From assembly GCA_005778405.1 (NCBI GenBank), contig SXOA01000155.1, positions 1 to 64,000 on the forward strand: a DNA stretch of 64,000 nt, read 5' to 3'. The position numbers and the translations under genes were made by a program. Under the pieces are notes generated by a model. That model saw nothing but the letters and a program-made list of their open reading frames with translations. It was not told where the DNA came from and made no database searches. The stretch comes from Planctomycetaceae bacterium (GTDB taxonomy: Bacteria; Planctomycetota; Planctomycetia; Pirellulales; Pirellulaceae). This document shows, piece by piece, positions 24,349-31,528 of this stretch; position 1 is the first letter of the stretch; every line of letters begins with the position of its first letter.

Positions 24349-24924
24349 ATGAAACGGTGGCGGATGCGGATCGGGGTGTATGCGTTGCTGGCGGCGGTGG
24401 CCGCGGGAGTCTCTTGGTATTTCTACTGGGACGCCTCGCGGACGAAAGAGCCGCAGGTGATTTATGTTTCGACTCCGCCCGACGCCGTCGACAAGATGCT
24501 GGAGATGGCCCAGGTGACCAAGGACGATGTCGTCTACGACTTGGGCTGCGGCGACGGCCGGATTGTCATCGCAGCGGCCAAAAAATTCGGCTGCCGGGCG
24601 GTCGGCGTGGAATTGCGGCCGGAAGTAGTGGAAGAGGCTCGCCGCAACGCGGAGCAGGCGGGGGTGGCCGACCTCGTCGAAATCCGCCATGCCGACATCC
24701 TGACGACCGACTTCTCGGACGCGACCGTGGTGGCGCTCTACCTGCTCCCCGATCTCAACGTCCGCCTCATCCCCCAGCTCAACCAGCTCCAGCCGGGGTC
24801 GCGGGTCGTCTCCTACATGTTCAAAATGCCCGGCGTCCCGGCGAAGGAGACGGCCCAGTGGTCCGTGGATGGCCACGAGCGGATGGTCTACTTTTGGGTC
24901 ACGCCGATCGCGGCTCCAAAGTAG
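24349..24924 (+). CDS. Membrane-anchored class I SAM-dependent methyltransferase
   Basis: 191 residues. An N-terminal membrane helix (about 8-26) leaves a C-terminal Rossmann methyltransferase, with motif I VYDLGCGDGR (62-71), the acidic strand end GVELRPE and the motif III/IV region ADILTTDFSDATVVALYL. Substrate unknown; the short length suggests a small-molecule or lipid target near the membrane. The stop codon TAG is part of the GTAG foot of the REP unit that follows. Confidence 0.85.
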   Translation: MKRWRMRIGVYALLAAVAAGVSWYFYWDASRTKEPQVIYVSTPPDAVDKMLEMAQVTKDDVVYDLGCGDGRIVIAAAKKFGCRAVGVELRPEVVEEARRNAEQAGVADLVEIRHADILTTDFSDATVVALYLLPDLNVRLIPQLNQLQPGSRVVSYMFKMPGVPAKETAQWSVDGHERMVYFWVTPIAAPK

Positions 24925-25100
24925 GACGCCCCTCCGGGGCGTTCGGGAGTGAACATCGCGCTACGCAGCGGCCGTCACGCGAAAAGACTTTTCACGCCGT
25001 GCGATATCTTCTCCTGACCGTCTCGGAGAGACGGCCTACGTAGGGCGCACCTCCGGGGCGTTCGGGAGTAACCTTTGCGCTATGCAGCGTTCTTTTCGCG
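24921..25100. repeat. REP-like units upstream of the RAYT gene
   Basis: Unit A (24921-25039) starts GTAGGACGCCCCTCCGGGGC and ends with the hairpin CCGTCTC-GGAGAGACGG and CTAC. A second unit starts at once (25040, GTAGGGCGCACCTCCGGGGC) and runs to about 25100, where the transposase gene interrupts it; its second half is found after the gene. The units are about 120 bases and carry two internal stems. Confidence 0.8.
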
Positions 25101-25144
25101 AAGGGACTTTGCACGTGGGACCAGTTCCACTTACCATGACGCGC

Positions 25145-25795
25145 ATGGAGCTGCAGTTTTTCGATCCGACGGCCGACGTTCTGATCACCCATCGCAAGCT
25201 GCCTCACTGGGAGCAGGCGGGTGCCGTGTACTTCATCACCTTTCGCATGCAGGATGCATTGCCGAAGGAAGTGATTTCCAGAATGCGCACGGAGCGATGC
25301 TTGTGGCTGAGGGCTCGAGGGATTGCTCCGGATGACCCCGAGTGGCGAACGGCACTGGCCAAACTTTCCCTCGCGGAAAAGAGGGCCTATCACAGTGCTT
25401 TCACCAGCCGTTGGTTTGATTTGCTGGATGAAGGGCATGGAGAGTGCTTACTGCGGAAACCGGCATTGTCGCAAATCGTCGCTGACAGCCTGCGCTTCTT
25501 CGATGGTGACCGATATCTGATGCGAAGCTTCGTGGTCATGCCTAACCATGTCCATTTGCTGGCGCAGTTTCCGACCGAAGGGGGAATGAAAGCACAATGC
25601 GAGAGTTGGAAGCGCTTTACGGCCAGCAAAATCAACAAGGCGTTGAACCGCCAGAGCTATTTCTGGCAAGGTGAGAGCTTTGACCACCTGGTGCGGAGCG
25701 AAGAGCAGTACTTTCATCTGCTGCAGTATGTCGCGGGAAATTCGATAAAAGCGAAGCTGTTGGCGGGGGAGTACGTACTCTATCGGCGAGAGTAA
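25145..25795 (+). CDS. REP-associated tyrosine transposase (RAYT, Y1_Tnp family)
   Basis: 216 residues. The HUH metal motif is PNHVHLL (His135, His137); the C-terminal part has FDHLVRSEEQYFHLLQYV with Tyr189 and Tyr195 as candidate catalytic tyrosines. RAYTs are single-copy housekeeping-like relatives of the IS200/IS605 transposases and act on REP hairpins with a GTAG foot. ATGs at 25082 and 25136 are in frame, but the 25082 codon lies inside the REP unit sequence, so a start at 25136 or 25145 is more likely. REP units lie on both sides. Confidence 0.9.
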   Translation: MELQFFDPTADVLITHRKLPHWEQAGAVYFITFRMQDALPKEVISRMRTERCLWLRARGIAPDDPEWRTALAKLSLAEKRAYHSAFTSRWFDLLDEGHGECLLRKPALSQIVADSLRFFDGDRYLMRSFVVMPNHVHLLAQFPTEGGMKAQCESWKRFTASKINKALNRQSYFWQGESFDHLVRSEEQYFHLLQYVAGNSIKAKLLAGEYVLYRRE

Positions 25796-25985
25796 AACGC
25801 TCCCGCGCGGCGCTCAGGAGTGCGCCATATCCACTCCTGGCACGTCTCGGAGAGACGGCCTACGTAGGACGCATCTCTGGGGCGTTCGGAAGTAAAAGTC
25901 GCGCCACGTAGCGGTCCTGTCGCGAAAGTACGCTCTTTTCCGCCGCGCCACATCTTCTCCTGGCCGTCTCGGAGAGACGGCCTAC
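25796..25985. repeat. REP-like units downstream of the RAYT gene
   Basis: The first 68 bases (to 25863) are the missing second half of the interrupted unit, ending with the CGTCTCGGAGAGACGGCCTAC hairpin without its first base. A complete unit follows from 25864 (GTAGGACGC) to 25985 (GGCCGTCTCGGAGAGACGG and CCTAC). In all, the hairpin occurs at 25018, 25843 and 25963, always in the same orientation. Confidence 0.8.
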
Positions 25986-26003
25986 TTTGCCTACAATCCT
26001 TCG

Positions 26004-26846
26004 ATGCTCTACACCGCCGCCATGATTGCCGAACTTGCGACTGTGCCGGTCGCGACGGTGCGAGGCTGGCAGCGGCGCGGGTGGATCGTGCCGCGGGAAG
26101 TGGAGCATGGGCTGGCCCGCTTTGATTTTGCCCAGGTCACAATCGCCCGCACGCTGGCTGGGCTGTTTCAGGCCGGCCTCAAGCCGGCGGCTTTGGCGAA
26201 GAGGCTGGCGGAAATTGCTGCGAGCCTGCCGCACGTCGAGCAGCCGCTGGCGGAGCTGACGTTTCTGGTCGATGGCGGGCAATTGCTGGTCCGGCACGGG
26301 GAGGACATTCTTGAGCCGCGGGGTCAGCTCCGGATGGACTTTGATACGCTGGCCGCGGAAGAAAACGCAGAGCCGGCCATTCTCTCACCACCTGTCTCAG
26401 GTGAAAACCTGGTCGCCGGCGCCCGCGAACAGGAAGAGGCGGACAACTTAGTGGCCGCTGCGGATTTGTATCGGGCCGCGCTGGCTGCCGCCGGTCCGCG
26501 GGCCGATCTCTGTTTCGACCTGGCGGAAACGCTGTACCGTCTGGGAGATTTGCCGGCTGCCCGGGAACGCTACTTCATGGCCATTGAGCTGGACGAAGAC
26601 CACGCCGAAGCCCGGGCCAACCTCGGCTGCCTGCTGGCGGAAATGGGGCAGCGGGATCTGGCAACCGCCGCGCTGGAAGGGGCCATCGCCTGCCACGCCG
26701 AATATGCCGACGCCCATTTTCACCTCGCCCGGCTGCTGGACGAAGAAGGGCGGCTGGACGACGCGGCCCGCCATTGGCGCGCGTTTCTGAAGCTCGCGCC
26801 GGAAAGCCCGTGGCACGAAGAAGCGCGGACCCGGCTAGAGCTGTAG
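26004..26846 (+). CDS. MerR-type HTH fused to TPR domain
   Basis: 280 residues. The N-terminus is a MerR-like helix-turn-helix (VATVRGWQRRGWIVP, then FDFAQVTIARTLAGLFQAG), about residues 1-80, followed by a linker. Residues about 130-280 hold at least four tetratricopeptide-type helix pairs (ADLYRAALAAAG, AETLYRLGDLPAARERYFMAI, LGCLLAEMGQRDLATAALEGAI, LARLLDEEGRLDDAARHWRAFL). A DNA-binding head with a protein-interaction tail. The stop TAG lies in the GTAG foot of a REP-like repeat. Confidence 0.85.
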   Translation: MLYTAAMIAELATVPVATVRGWQRRGWIVPREVEHGLARFDFAQVTIARTLAGLFQAGLKPAALAKRLAEIAASLPHVEQPLAELTFLVDGGQLLVRHGEDILEPRGQLRMDFDTLAAEENAEPAILSPPVSGENLVAGAREQEEADNLVAAADLYRAALAAAGPRADLCFDLAETLYRLGDLPAARERYFMAIELDEDHAEARANLGCLLAEMGQRDLATAALEGAIACHAEYADAHFHLARLLDEEGRLDDAARHWRAFLKLAPESPWHEEARTRLEL

Positions 26847-26903
26847 GGTGCATCAGCGAAGCGCCATGCACGCGTGCATTTCGCTGGCGCTCATGCACCC
26901 TAC
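26843..26903. repeat. REP-like palindrome with GTAG/CTAC feet
   Basis: A compact 61-base copy of the element at 21375-21493: GTAGGGTGCATCAGCG ... CGCTCATGCACCCTAC with ATGCACGCGTGCAT at its centre. It provides the stop codon of the MerR-TPR gene and lies before the convergent gene that ends at 26915. Confidence 0.8.
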
Positions 26904-26914
26904 TTCAGGATTGC

Positions 26915-27199
26915 CTACAGGTTTTCTTTTCCCGTCTTGGCTTCCCGCACGCTGCGGCTGGCGTTGTCGATGAAATTATCAATCTGGTTCAGGCCGCGGA
27001 GCAGCATCTGATGGCCGTCGATGACTAGCGAATCGATCTTGGCGTCCTCCAGGGCGCGGGCCAGGCCGGAGATGCGGGCCGCCTGCTCGCGAATCCGCTC
27101 CAGGATTTTGGACATCCGGTCGGAGCTGTAGGGCTCCTTGCGGGGGACGCGATCCGGATTGCCGCCGCCGGCCTTCTTGACAGCTTTCTTTTTTGCCAT
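26915..27199 (-). CDS. Small basic hypothetical protein
   Basis: 94 residues from ATG 27199 (MAKKKAVKKAGGG). A Lys-rich head is followed by an amphipathic helical region (KILERIREQAARISGLARAL ... GHQMLLRGLNQIDNFIDNA). The helical content suggests an oligomerising or DNA-associated protein. No known family recognised; the upstream region also holds a promoter for the opposite strand at 27360. Confidence 0.6.
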   Translation of the reverse strand: MAKKKAVKKAGGGNPDRVPRKEPYSSDRMSKILERIREQAARISGLARALEDAKIDSLVIDGHQMLLRGLNQIDNFIDNASRSVREAKTGKENL

Positions 27200-27322
27200 C
27201 GGATGATTCCTGATTTGAAGGAGATGTGATTTGAAACACAGAACCTGATGACCGGTACTGTAGCACCTGCCCGACAAGTTGTAAAGCATTAGCCAGCAGT
27301 ATTCTTAGCCACGACGGCAATA

Positions 27323-27388
27323 AGTTATGTAATTCTTGGCATAAAGTCGTCACGACCTATTGACAGATACTGAACGTATGTATACATT
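27323..27388 (+). promoter_or_regulatory. Promoter region of the phage-derived module with shared upstream element
   Basis: TTGACA at 27360-27365, then TACATT at 27383-27388 with a 17-base spacer. About 38 bases upstream, AGTTATGTAATTCTTG (27323-27338) resembles AGTTACATAATTGTTA at 31362-31377, which stands at nearly the same distance from a TTGAC before the HTH-terminase genes. Confidence 0.5.
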
Positions 27389-27445
27389 TGTGGAGCCAGG
27401 CCGGGTTTTTCCCGTGTTTCCCTCCACTTTTACAAGGATTTCCCC

Positions 27446-27763
27446 ATGCCCTCTTGTGCCCTCCCCCAAAGGAAGGAGAGAGTCCGAATGCTCCTCGCCG
27501 CCGGTTGCAGCCATACCCAAATCACTCGCCGGACCGGCCTTTCCCGCCGCACCATCGCCCGCATCGCCAAGGAGGGGCGGCGAAAACTGACCGCTGCCGA
27601 CATCAGCGACAACCGCCCCGCCGGCTTTGAGCCCGAATGTCTGAACCGCTGCCGGGGCTGCGGCGCCCGGATTTACCTCTGGCCCTGCATGCAGTGCGAA
27701 ATCCGGGCGAAAGCGGAGAGCAGGGATGAAGTACGGCGGCTGGTGAAGAGTGTGAAGAAATAA
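27446..27763 (+). CDS. HTH and zinc-finger small protein of a phage-derived module
   Basis: 105 residues. A homeodomain-like helix-turn-helix (LLAAGCSHTQITRRTGLSRR and the following TIARIAKEG) is followed by a zinc-ribbon-like segment, CRGCGARIYLWPCMQCEIR, with two CxxC pairs. It opens a four-gene same-strand run (this gene, a small protein, an ABC-ATPase/GNAT fusion, and further on HTH and terminase genes). It may be the module's regulator or a terminase-associated DNA-binding protein. AAGGA lies 7 bases upstream of the start. Confidence 0.75.
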   Translation: MPSCALPQRKERVRMLLAAGCSHTQITRRTGLSRRTIARIAKEGRRKLTAADISDNRPAGFEPECLNRCRGCGARIYLWPCMQCEIRAKAESRDEVRRLVKSVKK

Positions 27764-27775
27764 GGAGAACCCGAC

Positions 27776-27991
27776 ATGTCCCAAAAGCCTTGCGCCCAAG
27801 CGAATTCCAAAAGGAGGCAGTCGCGCGAGCACACGCCCACGCAAAGCCGTGGACGTGCCACCCAGCTTGTTCGCATCCCACCACCCGACACCTTCCAGGT
27901 CGTTATCCAGTGCGGGAGCGAAGCAGAACAAGAACGCCTTTACGACGAGTTCCGCTCCCGCAATCTCTCGGTGCGACTGCTGACGATGTAA
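27776..27991 (+). CDS. Small conserved phage-module protein
   Basis: 71 residues. The C-terminal half (FQVVIQCGSEAEQERLYDEF and on to LSVRLLTM) looks like a small alpha/beta protein that I associate with phage-type gene clusters in planctomycetes; this association is from memory, not a search. The N-terminal part includes SREHTPTQSRGRATQ, encoded by a reverse copy of the dispersed hairpin at 17631. So the N-terminus is repeat-derived and the true protein may be shorter. Starts 13 bases after the HTH gene. Confidence 0.65.
   Translation: MSQKPCAQANSKRRQSREHTPTQSRGRATQLVRIPPPDTFQVVIQCGSEAEQERLYDEFRSRNLSVRLLTM
27829..27862. repeat. Dispersed hairpin repeat, copy 2 (inside a gene)
   Basis: Reverse complement of 17631-17664 with one or two changes (ACACGCCCACGCAAAGCCG, then TGGACGTGCCA). 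It is read in frame in the 71-residue protein. Confidence 0.7.
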
Positions 27992-28027
27992 CTGAAAACT
28001 GAAAACTGAAAACTCACCCTTCCTCCC

Positions 28028-29116
28028 ATGCCCCTCTTCACCACCACGCGCAGCACCCCCATCCACGATTCCTTCAAAGTCGAACAGGTCCGCGGCATGT
28101 TCGATCTGCCGCGCGTGCCTGTTGAGAAGCTGGCCTTCACCGCGGAGCTCCCCGACCTGAGCGAAGACTGGACGATCGGCGCCATCGTCGGTCCCAGCGG
28201 CAGCGGAAAATCGACGCTGGCTCGCGCGGCGTACGGCGCTGCCGTCCATCAGCCGGCGGAGTGGTCCGCCGACCAGGCAGTGATTGACGCCTTCGCCGGA
28301 CTGCCGATCAAGCGCGTGGCCAGGCTGCTCACGGCAGTCGGCCTGGGAACGCCGCTGGCCTGGCTGCGGCCGTATCACGTGTTGTCCGGCGGCGAGAAGT
28401 TTCGCTGCGAACTCGCGCGGGCTTTGGCGAACGAGCAATCAGGGCTGGTCGTGCTGGACGAGTTCACCAGCGTTGTGGACCGGACTGTGGCGAAATGTGC
28501 GTCCGCCGCGCTGGCCCGGCTGGTCCGTCAGTGGCAGCGGCCCCGCTTCGTGGCCGTCACTTGTCATTACGACATTCTGGAGTGGCTCGCGCCGGACTGG
28601 CATCTGGACATGGCGACCGGCCGGCTGGCCCGAGGGGGGCTTCAGCGAAAACCTATTCGCCTTGAAGTCCGCCGCTGCCCGCAGAGTGTGTGGCCGCTGT
28701 TTGCCCGACATCATTATCTGAGCGGCGGACTGTCGCGGGCCGCCACCTGCTACATCGCCCTCTGGGACAACCGCCCCGTCGCCTTCTGTGCCGCCCTCGC
28801 CGCGCTCGGCCACCGCGGCCGCAAACGGATCAGCCGCCTCGTCACGCTGCCGGATTATCAAGGTCTCGGCATCGGCATGCGCCTGGCCGAGCGAGTCTGC
28901 GAAGACCAAACCGCCCGCGGCTTCCGCATCAGCATCGCCACCAGCCACCCGGCGATCATCGCCTATTGCCGCACTTCGCCAAAATGGCGGCCCCTCGGCA
29001 TCAAACGACTCGGCGGCACGCGGCAGATCGTGGAAGGGAGAAACGTCTCGGGCTCGACGGGCCGAGGAGTGGCGAGCTTTGAGTGGAGATGCGAGCAGGG
29101 TGCGTCAGCCCCCTGA
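28028..29116 (+). CDS. ABC-type ATPase fused to a GNAT acetyltransferase domain
   Basis: 362 residues. ABC ATPase half: Walker A GPSGSGKST (55-63), signature LSGGEKFR (119-126), Walker B GLVVLDEFTS (139-148), H-loop His180 in AVTCHYD. GNAT half (about 210-345) with RLVTLPDYQGLGIGMRLAE as the acetyl-CoA loop. No membrane segment and no permease nearby, so this is not a transporter; it matches the soluble ABC-ATPase/acetyltransferase fusion group (MK0520-like, COG2401). The ATPase and GNAT motifs are intact. It lies between the small HTH genes and, after an interruption, the terminase genes; the substrate is unknown. Confidence 0.85.
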   Translation: MPLFTTTRSTPIHDSFKVEQVRGMFDLPRVPVEKLAFTAELPDLSEDWTIGAIVGPSGSGKSTLARAAYGAAVHQPAEWSADQAVIDAFAGLPIKRVARLLTAVGLGTPLAWLRPYHVLSGGEKFRCELARALANEQSGLVVLDEFTSVVDRTVAKCASAALARLVRQWQRPRFVAVTCHYDILEWLAPDWHLDMATGRLARGGLQRKPIRLEVRRCPQSVWPLFARHHYLSGGLSRAATCYIALWDNRPVAFCAALAALGHRGRKRISRLVTLPDYQGLGIGMRLAERVCEDQTARGFRISIATSHPAIIAYCRTSPKWRPLGIKRLGGTRQIVEGRNVSGSTGRGVASFEWRCEQGASAP

Positions 29117-29137
29117 TACTGACCGCTTCTCGGGACC

Positions 29138-29548
29138 TCATAGGTCCATGTCGAGAATGCTATTAACATGTCCGCAAGTCGTACATGTCCCGAAAAATAT
29201 GATGTTGCAAAAGTAGTCTTGCGCTGGCAAATCGGGTTCGTCGTCCAGAAGATCGTCACAGGCATCCCAGTAATCGAATTGCGCCGTCACGCGAAAACGG
29301 TCGTGCCCACACTTCCCACATGCGAACTTTCGCGGCGCCCCTTCGCCGTGCAGTTTAGCCGACGATTCCATCTCTCCGTGGTATCCATGAATCTCGCTGT
29401 CAAAGACGCATGATTCGGTACCATCTGACCAGCGCAGAGTGAGGGGACCGATGAAATCCGGATCATCCTTACACGACGGGTTGTAGTCTCCGAGAGGATA
29501 ACCGAGCACTTGGGCGGTATCTTCGTCCAACGTCTTCGGACCGAGCAT
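29138..29548 (-). CDS. Hypothetical protein with zinc ribbon
   Basis: 136 residues if ATG 29548 is the start; the frame is open to 29752 but that part is not obviously coding. CGKCGH and, later, CTTCGH form a four-cysteine zinc site. Acidic and aromatic elsewhere (YHGEME, FDYWDACDDLLDDEPD). No known family recognised. It faces the ABC/GNAT gene from the opposite strand and may be part of the DNA that interrupts the phage-derived module. Confidence 0.55.
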   Translation of the reverse strand: MLGPKTLDEDTAQVLGYPLGDYNPSCKDDPDFIGPLTLRWSDGTESCVFDSEIHGYHGEMESSAKLHGEGAPRKFACGKCGHDRFRVTAQFDYWDACDDLLDDEPDLPAQDYFCNIIFFGTCTTCGHVNSILDMDL

Positions 29549-29752
29549 AAAAGCCGTTACAGCACAATCACGCGTCTCTGGCGCGGCAACCGATGTCGCG
29601 TTGACGCCAGCGAGACATCGCGGCACGTTGGATTCCAGGAGCGACCCGAGGGGTGTCACAGAGAGGCCCTTTGCGAAATGACAATTGATAATGCCGCACC
29701 TTACGGCTCGCAATTGCCGCAATCTAGTGGCATCGTTGCTGCCAGTCAACAA

Positions 29753-30115
29753 TCCTCGCGCATAGATACCGCGAAGCGGTAACCAAATTCAGCCCAGGGT
29801 CGCTCGCTTCGAGCGCACCCTGGGAAGCGTACGTGGCCGTTTCGTGAACCGCGAAGCGGTTACCGAATGGTTCGCCGTCGAATTGTAGGCGACCCTTTCA
29901 GGGTCCCGGTGTTCGAGTCGCTTCACGTACCCAGGGTGCGCTCGCGGCGAGCGACCCTGGGCTGGAGTAGGTTGCCCCTGCGGGGCATTTGCGCACGATT
30001 TCGCAAGGGTCAATGTTGCCAACCAATGTTGCCAGCCAATGTTTCGTAGTCCGAAAGACGCCGACTCGGTTACCGCTTCGCTCGTCCCCCTCCATGAATC
30101 ATGACCTCATTTCGC
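29753..30115. repeat. Repeat-rich intergenic region
   Basis: Two mutually inverted palindromes, CCCAGGGTCGCTCGC-type (29792-29823 and 29930-29961), flank copies of ACCGCGAAGCGGTTACC (29769-29783 and 29856-29872) and a GTAGGCGACCCTTTCAGGGTC hairpin (29885-29905). No gene is seen on either strand. The whole reads like a stack of nested small mobile or REP-like elements. Confidence 0.6.
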
Positions 30116-30943
30116 CTACACGGTCCCTGATTTGCCAAGGCGATAGCCGCTGATTCGGACCAGCAAGACGACCGCCAGGATCCAAGCGGAAGTGAAGCCG
30201 TTGATAAACACGATGTGCAATGTGTCCGGTCCGCCGCCGCCTGGGATTCTTTCCAAGAGGGGCACTTCCCAGGCGGTCAAAAACCCGATCAGCAACAAGA
30301 CCAAGGCGACGGCTGGAATCGCAAACCGGGGCAACATCGCGGCCAAGATGAGCGGCAATGTCACGACGATGGCGGCAAGCGCAAGAAACACAAAAGTGGG
30401 CGTCTCGTCTTGCAGATCGGGGAATTTCGACGCATATATGAATGCGACTCGTCCCGCACCCAGCACTGTCGCGATAATCGTTGTGAAGACCAAAAGTTGC
30501 CTGATGCCAAACTGGGTTTCGCGAGGGTCGGGCCTGGTGCCGCTCGCCTCGCAGTACCGCAGCCGCCGGCCACTCGTCAGTGCAATTCCCCAAAACGGCA
30601 ATTGAAGGAATACAAACTGCCCCAGCACGCCGGCCGCTATGACGAGAATCACCCCCGCACCTGGTCCGCCGTGGAGACTGATATTGCACGCCATGGCGAC
30701 CGTGAGGGCGAGCGACCAGAGCAGCGACAATGGCAGCCGCCAGAGTAGGGGTAGCGGTCCAAACGCTGTCCAGGCGGCGGCGAGCGTCGTATGCCCAAAA
30801 AGTGTGCCGAAGAGATAGCCCAAGACCACGTGTTCGGTATATCGGTGATCTAACAAAGCGAGAAGTACTAATCCCACTACGATCAAAGGCGTAGCGCAAA
30901 TCCAGATCAAATTGCGACGCGCGATCAAAGTGGAAAGGTCCAT
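30116..30943 (-). CDS. Polytopic membrane protein
   Basis: 275 residues with about seven hydrophobic helices and a short basic loop. The motif FGIRQLLVFTTIIA in the middle is frequent in planctomycete membrane proteins. No catalytic motif. Lies between repeat regions, and probably belongs with the DNA that separates the two halves of the phage-derived module. Confidence 0.7.
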   Translation of the reverse strand: MDLSTLIARRNLIWICATPLIVVGLVLLALLDHRYTEHVVLGYLFGTLFGHTTLAAAWTAFGPLPLLWRLPLSLLWSLALTVAMACNISLHGGPGAGVILVIAAGVLGQFVFLQLPFWGIALTSGRRLRYCEASGTRPDPRETQFGIRQLLVFTTIIATVLGAGRVAFIYASKFPDLQDETPTFVFLALAAIVVTLPLILAAMLPRFAIPAVALVLLLIGFLTAWEVPLLERIPGGGGPDTLHIVFINGFTSAWILAVVLLVRISGYRLGKSGTV

Positions 30944-31099
30944 ATTCTTGCAGGCGGAGAAATTCTCCGTACCATTCTATCGGCATCGAGCGAATCGTGG
31001 TGGTGGCCAGGGTGGACTGTAACCAGAACAGTCCAAGCCAATCTCATTTTCTGCCGCCAACCAGCAAGTTCTTAGTTGGCAGGCCACAAAAGAACTGCC

Positions 31100-31313
31100 G
31101 CGGCGGGGTGGCACTGGCAGATGAGCCGACACAACAGATTTAGCCACTCGACAAGCTTTGCGTCGGCTCATCAGCGAGTGCTGACCTGCGAGTGCCGCTT
31201 CCACTGCGAGCCCACGTATCGTCGTCCGCGGGCACTGGTTGTCAGAGGGCGGCGAGGTCTGTTGGCCTGGCCGGGTCCTTGACGCCCTTTGACTGCCAGT
31301 GGCACCCGCCGCT
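31100..31313. repeat. MITE-like element with about 20-base inverted ends
   Basis: The ends read GCGGCGGGGTGGCACTGGCAG (without its first base: from 31101) and, inverted, CTGCCAGTGGCACCCGCCGC at 31293-31312, differing by one mismatch and one gap. Inside is a second inverted pair, GATGAGCCGAC (31120-31130) and GTCGGCTCATC (31162-31172). No gene inside. The surrounding 30944-31361 stretch has no other feature I can name. Confidence 0.5.
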
Positions 31314-31361
31314 TCGGGTTGGTGACCGAATACGGCCCCGCTAACCCGCTACGCCGTATAG

Positions 31362-31402
31362 AGTTACATAATTGTTAAAAATATTTTTCGGATGACTTGA
31401 CG
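31362..31402 (+). promoter_or_regulatory. Upstream element shared with the 27323 region
   Basis: AGTTACATAATTGTTA (31362-31377) resembles 27323-27338, and a TTGACG (31397-31402) follows at a similar distance (36 versus 38 bases). No convincing -10 box follows the second copy, so the promoter call is weak; the resemblance of the element is the main point. Confidence 0.4.
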
Positions 31403-31442
31403 GTGACAGGTGGAAGTGTGAACAATTGGACAATTCCGGAAG

Positions 31443-31505
31443 GCAGATTGTTGATTGCAGAATGCAGATTAAAAATCCAATTCTGCAATCTGCCTTTTGC
31501 AATTC
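31443..31505. repeat. Degenerate-word hairpin
   Basis: GATTGCAGAATGCAGATT faces AATTCTGCAATCTGCC with an AT-rich loop (around 31471-31476). Words of the same kind (ATCTGCAATCTGAA) recur in frame at 46956 in the methyltransferase gene. It lies in the leader of the HTH-terminase genes. Confidence 0.55.
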
Positions 31506-31528
31506 CCCCTTCCCCCAGGAGCCTCCCC

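Noticed and set aside
27350-28438. A 362-codon open frame on the minus strand across the phage-derived module
   Set aside because: Spans three plus-strand genes with good motifs; its translation has no domain.
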